NCBI GenBank assembly: GCA_941918925.1
Contig: OW799234.1
Span: 41,632,412-41,696,411 of the forward strand
Source: Phyto melanocephala
Lineage: Eukaryota; Arthropoda; Insecta; Diptera; Rhinophoridae
Direction: 5' to 3'
DNA: 64,000 nucleotides
The translations under genes and the position numbers were made by a program. Positions 22,850 through 35,160 of the stretch are shown in pieces; position 1 is the stretch's first letter; every line of letters starts with the position of its first letter. The notes under the pieces were generated by a model. That model was not told the DNA's origin and ran no database searches. It saw nothing but the letters and a program-made list of their open reading frames with translations.

Positions 22850-23010
22850 TCTATATTTATAAAACAGGATGTATGTATGTATGTGACGTATGGACTCCAA
22901 AACGGCTGGGCAGATTTTGATGAAATTTTCAGGGAATCTTCAGAATATTAAGGCTGGCGACACTGTGAAGTCTGATTTTTGACATTCGGTCTGCGGGCGG
23001 AGGGTCGTGG
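22850..23010 (+). repeat. Fragment with GTATGTATGTATGTGACG start
   Basis: Begins TCTATATTTATAAAACAGG, a short GTAT tract, then GACTCCAAAACGGCTGGGCA and ATTTTGATGAAATTTTCAGG. This module is found at ends of several insect retroposons. It is non-coding here. Confidence 0.45.
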
Positions 23011-24120
23011 CAAAATCCAATTTTCATATTGCAACACCAATGCCTTATACATATGTACATATATACATACATATTTATTTTGTTTGCTTTTTTTTATTTT
23101 ATTTTAAATCGGTTATGTAGTTTCGAAGATATTTACAAAAACCTATGTTAATAATGATCCAATATCAAAATTTTAAAACTTTTTTTTTTAACTCAAATTC
23201 ATATATTTTTTTGTATTTTGGATTGGATTGGTTTGTAAGGAAAAAAAATACTTTAAAATTAATTAAAAATATGTGTTACCATTTTTTGCTCTTGTTCAAA
23301 CAGCGTTGTCAGAACATTTGTTCGAACAACGATGTCTGATATTAAAAGGCATTTTAAATATGAAAGAAAGAGACGACACATACAAATTGCAACAAAATAC
23401 ACTTTACACGTTTTAACCATATCAAAGATCATGAATAATTTTTTGACAATTGCTCTGCCGACGTTTTGTTCAAGTCTGGGCAAATCGGTGACTCGTCTAG
23501 ACGTATAGTAAAGAAATAAAAATGTTCAGGCAGCATTTTGCTATTGTTTTCCAGGAGATACAAAATGTCTAAAAGAGCGAGGATTTTTTGCCTTTCCAAT
23601 CACAAGAAGTTTAACTTTAGATTTTTGGTAGTTTTTGTGACATTTTTCACGAAAAACTTTAGATTAGGTCATGCTAAATCAGCAGCACGCACTAAACTAG
23701 ACCTGTGAAATCATTTATGGGGATACCCATTTTTATGAAAACGATTTGCATAACCGACAAATTTGTTCACGTTATAAGGCTTTCTCACTGTGTTCACGCT
23801 ACAGAGTAGTCAGTGTAAAAAAAATTATGTTCATCTTATCCGGTGTTCACGTAAGGCAGTGTTTTTGTTACCGCGAGTCTACTGTATTTACAAAAAATAT
23901 TTACATCATTCGAAAACACAAGATATTCCGCGCATACTACACATGTTTGCTTACTACTAATTTTTGCTGGACCGGTTTGAATGAATTTTTTTTTATGCAT
24001 TGGGTGGCGTCCTGGATGGTTTTAATTTACAAATTAGCCCGAAAGATGGCGCTGGTTATTATCCATTGCAACTAAAAAGCTTTCATATATTGTTTAATAT
24101 CCTAATCGTTTGAAATATTT
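23011..24120. other. Intronic stretch, no recognised gene
   Basis: Open frames of 60-109 codons occur on both strands but none shows a domain or splice context. Some G+C-richer patches (ATGCATTGGGTGGCGTCCTG near 23995) may be old TE coding debris. Confidence 0.35.
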
Positions 24121-24124
24121 TCAT

Positions 24125-24423
24125 TAAAGTTATGGGGCGATTATGCTGAATTTCAATAGAGATTCATTCCCGGATATTTCCAAAAGATTGATATCTTACA
24201 CAGATTTGAGAAACGTATGGTTGCTTCTAAAATTTGATTTCACTTAACACACGGACATGTCTTAATCGGATCCTCTATATAAGCTTTTAGAAATTACAAG
24301 CAGAATGACAAAGCTATACATATGCACCAAGGTGAAAATAAATATTTTGTAATATAAAAGTACATAAAATTGGTGGTGGGTATCAAAAGTTCGGCGCAGC
24401 CGGTTACAGTGCTCTTACTTGTT
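24125..24423. mobile_element. Mini-me / TATACCC chimera fragment
   Basis: 24125..24312 is reversed mini-me sequence (TTATGGGGCGATTATGCTGA, ATTCATTCCCGGATATTTCC). 24360..24423 is a plus-oriented 3' end of the TATACCC family (TTGGTGGTGGGTATCAAAAG to GTGCTCTTACTTGTT). The juxtaposition shows nested or recombined copies. Confidence 0.6.
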
Positions 24424-24492
24424 TTTGTTTGAGCTGTTTTTTAAATTAAGCGATTAACTAATTATCAATAAAGCTAAATTAAAGTGGTTATA

Positions 24493-24560
24493 ATATCCTT
24501 CACCTGTGGTGCTCGATCGCCCCATAATTTTCTGAGACATTAACATACATATATACACAA
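24493..24560 (+). mobile_element. Mini-me-like fragment with internal deletion
   Basis: TATCCTTCACCTGTGGTGCT is joined directly to CGATCGCCCCATAATTTTCTGAGA, removing the core and GTCY tract. Confidence 0.65.
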
Positions 24561-24990
24561 CAGACTATGTCTTTTATATTTTTACCACAATACAATATGC
24601 TCTAGGGAAGTTTTTTTCAAAAAAAAAAAAAAAAAAAAAAAATGGATAAATCTTAAATGTTACTAACTGACAAAGTTATAGGCAAAAATAATTTTCAAAA
24701 TATGTACTTTTTTAAATGTATTAAATTACTAAAGCTTTTTAATAAATAAATACTAAAATACAAATCAAAGTTTTAAAAACTATTGCAATAATTTATTTAA
24801 TTACAGAAAAACTGACAATTTGGTTCGAAACTAACTGAGTGAGGTTTCTTAAATTTGCAAATATTTTTTTTTATTTGAAAATAAGTAGTATTTATAATAC
24901 TTTCTCAAAATTACAATGTTTAAATAGTTTTAGCCATAATCTATTATACTCTGAATAAAATTTAAAATTATTATTTATTCTTAAAAAAAT

Positions 24991-25620
24991 TTATAACTTT
25001 TTTTCTAAATAAATATATATACATATGTATGTTTCATCTTTAATATCATTTGACATGGAATTATATAGTTTCAGTCCTTTATAAAATAGCGATTTTTGCA
25101 TATTTGTTGCTTGTGTCCTCTGTAGCCTGAAATCGTTAACATTTCTTAGGTTGTATGGTTGAACATTTCCTACATAGTTTATATGTTCGGTTAGGTAGGT
25201 ACTCGGGTGCATCTCCTTTCTTCATTTTCTGAATAAAGTTTATAGTATTAATTTCCAGTCTTTGTTTTATATTTAACCATTTTAACATATCTAACATTAA
25301 ATTTATTGCCGTAAGACGATGACATTTTAAAATTGCTCGCATTGCTTTATTTTGTAGTTTTTGTAGTCTTATTATTTGTTGGTCTGAGCAGCGCGTACAT
25401 ATATAAAGTAGTTGATCCGTATTCAAAATGTGGTTTTATGATTGTATTGTATATGTATATTAATTGCTGTTACTATGGACATCTTGTTTCTTATACGTTT
25501 AAAAAAAACTTATCTTTTTTCCAGTTTTTCTACATCTATAATGAAACCCAAATATTTCAAGTTATTTACCTATTCTATCTATTACAATGTTGTATATTCG
25601 GCTCCACGAAAAGCCCCCAA
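24991..25620 (-). pseudogene. Non-LTR retrotransposon 3' fragment
   Basis: The minus strand encodes LQKLQNKAMRAILKCHRLTA and MLDMLKWLNIKQRLEINT and, after a frameshift, NLRNVNDFRLQRTQATNMQK and SLFYKGLKLYNSM. These are post-RT C-terminal motifs of LINEs. Further upstream a RIRNKMS-VTAIN-like stretch matches the fragment at 17705..18010, so both come from one LINE family. It is 5' truncated and broken by frameshifts. Confidence 0.75.
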
Positions 25621-25916
25621 TGAAATAGCGCCCAAACGAGAAATGAAATATTCTCCAAATTTTTTTCATACATTTTTGGGTATTATTTCATATGAAATAA
25701 CTCCCAATTTTTTGGACGTGTGTGAAGTTAAATATGCCGAGTTAAATATGTTTTGACGTAAGAACATATTTAACTTAGAAGTTAAATATGTTATGACGTA
25801 ACGATGTTATAAACAAAAATAAGATATTCTAAATTCAAAAACATCAAATAATAAAAAAATTAATAACAAAAATAATTTTTTTTATAAATTTTTTTGTATA
25901 TACATATGTACATATA
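25621..25916. other. Short inverted TTAAATATG motifs before the satellite
   Basis: Contains AAGTTAAATATG, GAGTTAAATATG, ACATATTTAACTTAG and AAGTTAAATATG within 80 bp, making a small hairpin around 25760. No gene. Confidence 0.4.
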
Positions 25917-28875
25917 GAAATGTATTTGTGAATTTTTTAAAAAATTTTTAAAATTTGCACTATGAGAAAATCATTGAATCTCTGAGGGATTTTGGACATA
26001 TTTGGGCAAACCCTTCGAGGTCACTCATATAGACCATATTGAAAAGGAAGACAATTGTTTCCTCTAATTAACTGTATAACTCAGAATTCTGAATTGTATT
26101 TGTGAATTTTTTAAAAAATTTTTGAAATTTGCACTATGAAAAAATCATTGAATCTCTGAGGGATTTTGGACATATTTGGGCAAACCCTTCGAGGTCACTC
26201 ATATAGACCATATGGAAAAGGAGGACAATTGTTTGCTCTAATTAACTGTATAACTCAGAATTCTGAATTGTATTTGTGAATTTTTTAAAAAATTTTTGAA
26301 ATTTGCACTATGAGAAAATCATTGAATCTCTGAGGGATTTTGGACATATTTGGGCAAACCCTTCGAGGTCACTCATATAGACCATATTGAAAAGGAAGAC
26401 AATTGTTTCCTCTAATTAACTGTATAACTCAGAATTCTGAATTGTATTTGTGAATTTTTTAAAAAATTTTTGAAATTTGCACTATGAGAAAATCATTGAA
26501 TCTCTGAGGGATTTTGGACATATTTGGGCAAACCCTTCGAGGTCACTCATATAGACCATATGGAAAAGGAAGACAATTGTTTCCTCTAATTAACTGTATA
26601 ACTCAGAATTCTGAATTGTATTTGTGAATTTTTTAAAAAATTTTTGAAATTTGCACTATGAGAAAATCATTGAATCTCTGAGGGATTTTGGACATATTTG
26701 GGCAAACCCTTCGAGGTCACTCATATAGACCATATGGAAAAGGAGGACAATTGTTTGCTCTAATTAACTGTATAACTCAGAATTCTGAATTGTATTTGTG
26801 AATTTTTTAAAAAATTTTTGAAATTTGCACTATGAGAAAATCATTGAATCTCTGAGGGATTTTGGACATATTTGGGCAAACCCTTCGAGGTCACTCATAT
26901 AGACCATATTGAAAAGGAAGACAATTGTTTCCTCTAATTAACTGTATAACTCAGAATTCTGAATTGTATTTGTGAATTTTTGAAAAAATTTTTGAAATTT
27001 GCACTATGAGAAAATCATTGAATCTCTGAGGGATTTTGGACATATTTGGGCAAACCCTTCGAGGTTACTCATATAGACCATATTGAAAAGGAAGACAATT
27101 GTTTCCTCTAATTAACTGTATAACTCAGAATTCTGAATTGTATTTGTGAATTTTTTAAAAAATTTTTGAAACTTGCACTATGAGAAAATCATTGAATCTC
27201 TGAGGGATTTTGGACATATTTGGGCAAACCCTTCGAGGTCACTCATATAGACCATATGGAAAAGGAGGACAATTGTTTGCTCTAATTAACTGTATAACTC
27301 AGAATTCTGAATTGTATTTGTGAATTTTTTAAAAAATTTTTGAAATTTGCACTATGAGAAAATCATTGAATCTCTGAGGGATTTCGGACATATTTGGGCA
27401 AACCCTTCGAGGTCACTCATATAGACCATATTGAAAAGGAAGACAATTGTTTCCTCTAATTAACTGTATAACTCAGAATTCTGAATTGTATTTGTGAATT
27501 TTTGAAAAAATTTTTGAAATTTGCACTATGAGAAAATCATTGAATCTCTGAGGGATTTTGGACATATTTGGGCAAACCCTTCGAGGTTACTCATATAGAC
27601 CATATTGAAAAGGAAGACAATTGTTTCCTCTAATTAACTGTATAACTCAGAATTCTGAATTGTATTTGTGAATTTTTTAAAAAATTTTTGAAATTTGCAC
27701 TATGAGAAAATCATTGAATCTCTGAGGGATTTTGGACATATTTGGGCAAACCCTTCGAGGTTACTCATATAGACCATATGGAAAAGGAGGACAATTGTTT
27801 GCTCTAATTAACTGTATAACTCAGAATTCTGAATTGTATTTGTGAATTTTTTAAAAAATTTTTGAAATTTGCACTATGAGAAAATCATTGAATCTCTGAG
27901 GGATTTTGGACATATTTGGGCAAACCCTTCGAGGTCACTCATATAGACCATATTGAAAAGGAAGACAATTGTTTCCTCTAATTAACTGTATAACTCAGAA
28001 TTCTGAATTGTATTTGTGAATTTTTTAAAAAATTTTTGAAATTTGCACTATGAGAAAATCATTGAATCTCTGAGGGATTTTGGACATATTTGGGCAAACC
28101 CTTCTAGGTCACTCATATAGACCATATGGAAAAGGAGGACAATTGTTTGCTCTAATTAACTGTATAACTCAGAATTCTGAATTGTATTTGTGAATTTTTT
28201 AAAAATATTTTGAAATTTGCACTATGAGAAAATCATTGAATCTCTGAGGGATTTTGGACATATTTGGGCAAACCCTTCTAGGTCACTCATATAGACCATA
28301 TGGAAAAGGAAGATAATTGTTTGCTCTAATTAACTGTATAACTCAGAATTCTGAATTGTATTTGTGAATTTTTTAAAAAATTTTTGAAATTTGCACTATG
28401 AGAAAATCATTGAATCTCTGAGGGATTTTGGACATATATGGCCAAACCCTTCGAGGTCACTCATATAGACCATATGAAAAAGGAAGATAATTGTTTGCTC
28501 TAATTAACTGTATAACTCAGAATTCTAAATTGTATTTGTGAATTTTTTAAAAAATTTTTGAAATTTGCACTATGAGAAAATCATTGAATCTCTGAGGGAT
28601 TTTGGACATATTTGGGCAAACCCTTCGAGGTCACTCATATAGACCATATGGAAAAGGAGGACAATTGTTTGCTCTAATTACCTGTATAACTCACAATTCT
28701 GAATTGTATTTGTGAATTTTTTTAAAAATTTTTAAAATTTGCACTATGAGAAAATCATTGAATCTCTGAGGGATTTTGGACATATTTGGGCAAACCCTTC
28801 GAGGTCACTCATATAGACCATATTGAAAAGGAAGACAATTGTTTCCTCTAATTAACTGTATAACTCACAATTCTG
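25917..28875 (+). repeat. Satellite array, 17 x 174 bp
   Basis: Monomer starts GAATTGTATTTGTGAATTTT and includes GCACTATGAGAAAATCATTG, GGGATTTTGGACATATTTGG and TCACTCATATAGACCATAT. Measured spacings are 174 bp (25917, 26091, 26265, 26439, 26613), and 17 monomers fit exactly. Two variants recur: GGAAGACAATTGTTTCCTC and GGAGGACAATTGTTTGCTC. Their patchwork order suggests higher-order units and conversion. Identity is very high in the centre and lower at the edges. No coding capacity. Confidence 0.95.
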
Positions 28876-29048
28876 TGATTTTCTCATAGTGCAAATTTCA
28901 AAAATTTTTTAAAAAATTCACAAATTCAGAATTCTGAGTTATACAGTTTATTAGAGCAAACAATTGTCTTCTTTTTCCATATGCTCTATATGAGTGACAA
29001 GGAAGGATTTGCCCAAATATGTCCAAAATCCCTCAGAGAATCAATTCA
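28876..29048 (-). repeat. Inverted satellite monomer at array junction
   Basis: From 28876 the satellite continues in reverse complement (TGATTTTCTCATAGTGCAAA, then CAGAATTCTGAGTTATACAG, then TATATGAGTGAC). It is one diverged monomer with internal rearrangement that switches strand against the 17-copy array. Confidence 0.85.
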
Positions 29049-29979
29049 GGAATTGCACATCCATAGTGTAGTAGTAATGGCCCTTGGCTATGCTTTCCAT
29101 ATAGTGGTATTTCGTGCCGTCTCCATATTTGCCCGCAATGACCAAAATCCCTCACAGAAATTTCATATGAAAAAATATCAATTTTCAATAATTTTTTAAA
29201 AACTTCACAAAATCAATTCAGGAATTCCACTTCCATAGTGTGGTAGTAATGGCCTCTGGCTATACTTTCCATATAGTGGTATTGTGTGCCGTCTCCATAT
29301 TTGCCCACAATGACCAAAATCCCTCACAGAAATTTCATATGAAAAAATATCAATTTTCAATAATTTTTTAAAAACTTCACAAAATCAGTTCAGGAATTCC
29401 ACTTCCATAATGTGGTAGCAATGGCCCCTGGCTATACTTTTCATATAGTGGTGTTGCGTGCCGTCTCCATATTTGCCCACAATGACCAAAATCCCTCACA
29501 GAAATTTTATATGAAAAAAAAAGAAATTTTCAATAATTTTTTAAAAACTTCACAAAATCAATTTAGGAATTCCACTTCCATAGTGTGGTAGTAATGGCCC
29601 TTGGCTATGCTTTCCATATAGCGGTATTGCGTGCCGTCTCCATATTTGCCCACAATGACCAAAATCCCTCACAGAAATTTCATATGAAAAAATATCAATT
29701 TTCAATAATTTTTTAAAAACTTCACAAAATCAATTCAGGAATTCCACTTCCATAATGTGGTAGCAATGACCCCTGGCTATACTTTCCATATAGTGGTGTT
29801 GCGTGCCGTCTCCATATTTGCCCAGAATGACCAAAATCCCTCACAGAAATTTTATATGAAAAAAAAAATTTTTCAATAATTTTTTAAAAACTTCACAAAA
29901 TCAATTCAGGAATTCCACTTCCATAGTGTGGTAGTAATGGCCTCTGGCTATACTTTCCACATAGTGGTATTGTGTGCCA
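29049..29979 (-). repeat. Diverged satellite subfamily, ~172 bp x 5.4, inverted
   Basis: Units start GGAATTCCACTTCCATAGTG at 29221, 29393, 29566, 29738 and 29909, with a first diverged start at 29049. Shared blocks with the reversed 174-bp monomer are CCAAAATCCCTCA, AATTTTTTAAAAA and TTTCCATATAG. It is therefore a second branch of one satellite family, in opposite orientation. The array stops abruptly inside a monomer at about 29979. Confidence 0.9.
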
Positions 29980-30588
29980 ACTTTGTATATTCGAAAAAAC
30001 ATAAATATTTTATTCAAAAATCACTCTTTATAAAGGTGTTATTATTTTCACCTAAAAAATGTTATATTAAATATTTTTAATCATTGCTTGCTTCAGAGGT
30101 GTGTTCTATAAATTCAGTTTTTTTTTTTTTTTGAATATTCATATATAAAAATATCTTTAATTATAAAAAACAACTAAATTTAGAGTAATAACATTAGTTC
30201 TGTTAAGTAGTTAACATAGCTCTGTTAACTTATTAGGTTTGTGTCTAGGGTTTCAAATTTCAAATTTATCTTCACACACATATTTTATTTTAGTTTGTAG
30301 TTTTAAGAAATTAATTGAATGATTAATTGACATTTTTTTTTGCATTAAGATAATTGAATTTAATATCAATTTATAGTAACTTGAAATTAATTTAACATTA
30401 ATACATTGTTTTGTGAAGTTTTAGAATTGAATTTTGATATAAATTTTGAACAAGTTTTGTTAAGTAAACTAACTTTGTTAACTTTAAGTTTTACTTTAAG
30501 TCAAGGAGAATTGTTTTGTTTTTTTTTCATTCTGATTAATTTTATTAATTTTTTTTTATCTTGAATTTTGTATTTATATTAGGACAGA

Positions 30589-31845
30589 ATGGACTCTCAG
30601 GGTATTTTGACATTGACTGTAGAGGGATTGAAAGGAAAGTTGACGGAACTAGGTTTGGCGACAACTGGACTTAAGACTGAATTACAACAGAGACTTTTAG
30701 AGCATTTTGGTTTGACTGCAGGCAATTCGGACTCCGAATATGACGATGTAGCTTCAGCAAGAGGAGTAGGTTCTGCGAGTATGCAAAGAAGTATATTTAC
30801 GTTACGAGATATAGAAGATTCGGTGACATCTTTTAGTGGCACTGACAATGTTGATATATACTCATGGGTGGAAAAGTTTGAAGATAATTCTGAAGCTGTC
30901 GGATGGAATCAATTACAACGGTTTATACACGCCAAACAATTATTAAAAGGTGCAGCTAAAATATTTATACGTAGTCAAAGTGGCATAAGGAACTGGGATT
31001 CTTTGAAGGGGTTATTAAGAGGTGAATTTGGTGCTAAACTTGCCTTTATTGATGTGCACAACATGTTAAGAAATCGTAGAAAGAGAAGCAATGAGAGTTT
31101 CAGGGAATACCTCTACACACTAATGGAGATTGGTAAACCTGTAAAACTAGATGAAAAGAGTTTAATACAATATTTCGTTGAGGGAATTCCAGACTCAAAG
31201 TTTGGGAAGGCTATTTTATATCAAGCAGGAGACATCGAAGATTTGAAAGAAAAGTTAAAAACTTACGAGAAAATTAGAGGCTACGTTCAGCAAGCATCAA
31301 CTTCTAGGACATCATCTACATCAAGTAGGGTTTTTCAAGAGAATCCAAAAACGACGACGAAGAAAAAATGTTTTAAGTGTGGACAGGAGAACCATTTTGC
31401 GAAAGAGTGTAAATCTTCAACTTTTAACTGTTTCAAATGTGGAAGATCAGGACACAAGGCTTCTGAGTGCAGGGATCGAAAGCAATCAATCGTAAAAACA
31501 GAGGGAAACATCTCTTGTATGGTGAAATCTTTCCAGACCGTTACGGAGGAAGTTAAGTCGATACATAACCTCAACTTTAAGATAGTTGAGATCAATGATG
31601 TAAAATTTTCAGCCATTATAGAAACTGGAAGTGACATTTCGATTGTTAGGAGTGATGTTTTTGAATGTTTGGGTGACATTGAGGTGACGTTAGAAGAAGG
31701 AAACTTTATCACTGCTGGAGACTTTATATTGACAACTATTGGGTATTTTTATAAGCTGGTAATAATAGATGGTTGTGAGTTCAATATCAAGTTTTATGTT
31801 GCGGAAAATTTTGTTTATCCGGCAGCAATCGGTAACGACATTTAG
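30589..31845 (+). pseudogene. Gag and protease region of Ty3/gypsy element
   Basis: Open for 418 codons from ATG at 30589. Residues 10-42 (LTVEGLKGKLTELGL and QQRLLEHFGL) look like a SAP-type helix-extension-helix. Capsid-like helices follow to about 235. Two CX2CX4HX4C zinc knuckles lie at 261-274 and 281-294. The protease motif begins at about 344 as IIETGSDISIV, with Glu where the catalytic Asp of D-S/T-G is expected, which should inactivate it. The TAG at 31843 is inside the ancestral reading frame, because the same frame continues to the polymerase. Confidence 0.85.
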
Positions 31846-33720
31846 CAACAAGCAGATATTGCTATAGATTCCGATGGTGCGAAGCTGAGAAAAAAGGTAA
31901 AGTCGGAAAATATAGAGAACAATAATTCAATAGTACCAGCTCTGATAACTGAATTTCATCAATTTTGTTCTACAGTCGTAATCGAGGAAGAAAGGCGAGA
32001 AGTTGATTTATCACATTTGATAGAACAAAGAGCGTCTCAGGTAGAATCATTAGTTGTCAATTATAATCCAAGAAGGCAAGAACCGTCACCAATTAGTATG
32101 AAAATTATTCTGTCGGATGATGTTCCAATTTTCCATAGGCCGAGAAGATTATCATACGATGATCAACGATTTGTCGAGGAACAAGTCGAATAGTGGTTAC
32201 GTGATGGTATTATAAGACCGAGTATATCTGAATATGCTTCTCCTATTGTGCTGGTATCTAAAAAAGACGGAAAGAAAAAATTATGTTGCGATTTTCGCAA
32301 ATTGAATGAGAAAATTATGAGGGACAACTTTCCAATGGTGCTAATTGATGATGCTCTACATAAGTTACAATCCGCTAAGATTTATACTACGTTAGACTTG
32401 AGGAATGGATTCTTTCATGTGCCTGTGGACGAAGAATCTCGGAAGTATACCTCATTTGTGACTCACAATGGTCAATATGAGTTTTTATATGTGCCTTTTG
32501 GTATCTCCAATTCCCCGGCTGTATTTTCCCGATTTATTTTTGCAATATACAGAGAGTTGATTCAAGATGGTACTATAGTAGTGTATGTTGATGACATAAT
32601 TATCCCGTCAATAAACGAGGAAGAAGGGTTGAGAAAATTGGATAGAGTTTTAAGGATAGCGGAGAAACACAACCTTAAGTTGAAGTGGGAGAAGTGCCAA
32701 TTCTTAAAGAAAAGAGTTAATTTTTTAGGATACATTTTAGAGGATTCAACCATAAAACCATCAATTGATAAAACAACAGCAGTCGCAAATTTTTCTGTAC
32801 CCAAGGATAAGAAAGCGCTTCAACGTTTCTTAGGCCTAATGTCATATTTTAGAAGATTTATATGTGATTTTGCCACTATTGCAAAACCATTGTCAGATCT
32901 ATTGAAAAAAGATGTAAAATATGCGTTCGGGGAAAAACAAATAATTTCATTTAACCAGTTAAAGTCGAGCTTGATAAATGCACCAGTTCTGAAATTGTAT
33001 AACCCAATGGCAGTGACTGAGGTTCATACTGATGCGAGCATGTCAGGCTATGGTGCCGTGTTACTTCAAAAAGATGCAGAAGATCAACAATTTCACCCAG
33101 TTGAATATATGAGTAGAAAAACAACAGGAGCACAAGAGAAGTATCACTCATATGAACTGGAGGTGCTTGCTATTATTGAAGCGTTGAAGAAATGGAGGGT
33201 TTACATTATAGGTTGTAAATTTAAAATAGTAACTGACTGCAATGTATTTACCATGACTATGGGAAAGAAAGACGTTCATTTGAGGGTTGCTAGATGGGCT
33301 ATGTTCTTGCAGGACTACGACTATACTATAGAGCACAGATCAGGGTTGAAAATGAAACATGTTGACGCACTGAGCAGAGTTTCATGCCTGTTAGTTGAGA
33401 AATCGATTAAACATAGACTAAAAGAAGCCCAAATGCATGATGAGTGGGTCAAAGCAGTCAGAAAAATCGTCGAGAGGGAGAGCTATGAGGATTTTTATTT
33501 GAAATATGATTTACTGTATAAAGACCCTAATCGTGAACTTATAGTCATCCCAGCAGGAATGGAGGAGGAAATAATAAAAGTTGCCCACAAAGAAGGTCAT
33601 TTTGGTGTAAAAAAGACGAAGGAAATATTGGAACGTGAATTCTATATACCAAACATAACACCTAAGGTAAATAACATAGTACGTAACTCCATAGAGTGTA
33701 TTATCAGCGAAGCCTCTTAA
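31846..33720 (+). pseudogene. Pol: reverse transcriptase, RNase H and start of integrase
   Basis: Same frame as gag. It reads through 31846..32190, meets a second TAG at 32191..32193 just before the RT, then is open to 33720. RT motifs: LVSKKDGKKKLCCDFRKLN, TTLDLRNGFFHVPV, FGISNSPAVFSR, and the catalytic YVDD at 32584..32595, then FLGYI. RNase H: TDASMSGYGAVLLQ, SYELEVLAIIEALKKW and TDCNVF. The integrase zinc domain starts with EGHFGVKKTKEIL but its Cys pair region is shortened at 33680..33720, followed by a frame change. Two stops and one frameshift make it non-functional. Confidence 0.9.
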
Positions 33721-34627
33721 AACTTATCACATTGATCACGTCGGGCCAATGGAACTTACACGTAAAAAATACAATCATATACTTGTTGTCGTTGATGCAT
33801 TGTCGAAATTTGTCTGGTTGTATCAGACAAAAAGCACTGGTTCGGAAGAGGTAATTGATAGGCTGAAGAGACAATCTGCTATTTTTGGTAACCCAGAGAG
33901 AATAATAACTGACAGAGGAACTGCGTTTACTTCAAACGTGTTCACAGAATATTGTGATCAACAGAATATTCAACACTTGGTGATTTCTACCGGAGTTCCC
34001 AGAGGTAACGGTCAAGTAGAAAGAATCAATAAGATGGTGATATCTTTACTTTCAAAGTTGTGTGTGAATAATCCTGAGCAGTGGTATAAGCATGTTGATA
34101 AAGTTCAACAATGCACAAATAATGCCCTACCACGTAGTACAAAAAGCTCACCATTCAAAATATTAACTGGGTTAGAAATGAAAGTTCCTTCACAACAAGA
34201 TTTACGGAAATTAATTGAGGAGTACATCGTTGAAGAATTGGAGGCAGAAAGAAACGAAATACGCCGTAAAGCTCAAGAAAATATAGCAAAGATACAGACA
34301 GAGAATAGACGTAACTTTAATAAAAATAGAGTTAAGGCACCTGTATATAACACGAATGATCTCGTAGCAATTAAACGTACTCAGTATGGAGCAGGACTGA
34401 AACTAAAGCCGAAATATTTTGGACCCTATAAGGTGCTTAAGAGGCTTAATCACGACCGATATGAAGTTGAGAAAGTCGGAAATGTTGAAGGTCCTGCCAG
34501 AACCAACACAGTGGCAGAGTATATGAAGCGCTGGAGCACGTCATTCGGGTCGAATGACAATGCAGGACGGCCGAATGTGGGGTCAGGTAACATTAGACGT
34601 ATGACAAGGATTGGCAACACATACTGA
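33721..34627 (+). pseudogene. Integrase catalytic core and C-terminus
   Basis: The frame is shifted by one relative to the polymerase. The DDE triad is visible: VVVDALSKF (first Asp), IITDRGTAFTS (second Asp) and NGQVERINK (Glu). The C-terminal part has the GPY/F-type KYFGPYKVLKRL. It is open from about 33722 through the TGA at 34625, with an internal ATG at 33749. The catalytic residues are intact but the upstream zinc domain is damaged. Confidence 0.9.
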
Positions 34628-34750
34628 GGTACAACTCTGCTATTGCAGTTTTTATTGAAACTGACGTATTTGACGAAAGAAGGATGGGACAGTTGCAGTA
34701 AAGACGTACAACCGAAAAGACATTAAAAAACCATAGCACTTAACTTTAAG

Positions 34751-35160
34751 CCTGGAATAAAAATTATTATTTATTCTTAAAAAATAAAACAAAAGTGGTT
34801 TTCATTAAAAAATCCTACATAATATAATAATAAAACTCAATAAATGGATTTAATTTTTTTAAATATGTAGACATGACATATTTGTTATGGCACTTTTTAA
34901 GATGTTTTGGCACTTTTTAGCTAAAATTTTGGCACCAGACTGAAATTCTCATATAAATACCATCACTGATGCATATATATGATTTACGGTGTCGTGTGCA
35001 CCTGATGGTAAGGCTGTTTTATAGATTGTCAATTAAATAAAGTGGCAACTTCAAATTAAGAAGCGAAACGAACATATGTTCATTGTTTTCATTTGTAAAT
35101 ATAATAAAATTTGGTAAATATAATAAAAACAGACAAAACTGATATACCCCTTTCTCATTG
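34751..35160. other. Intronic stretch after the gypsy element
   Basis: AT-rich. Contains GGCACTTTTTAAGATGTTTTGGC and related GGCACTTTT repeats at about 34890..34935. No gene and no LTR match found. Confidence 0.35.

Larger units (their letters stand above)
29980..34750 (+). mobile_element. Ty3/gypsy-type LTR retrotransposon, inactive
   Basis: Gag, protease, reverse transcriptase, RNase H and integrase occur in this order on the plus strand, the Ty3/gypsy order. I could not find matching direct LTRs at 29980..30588 and 34628..35150, nor a convincing primer-binding site. The element interrupts the satellite at its left, but no satellite resumes on its right. It has no envelope frame. Boundaries are approximate. 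Confidence 0.8.

Noticed and set aside
25917..28875. CRISPR-like array
   Set aside because: Repeats are contiguous 174-bp monomers without unique spacers, in a eukaryotic genome.
28981..29199. 72-codon plus-strand frame
   Set aside because: Lies within the inverted satellite monomers; stops appear in sister units.
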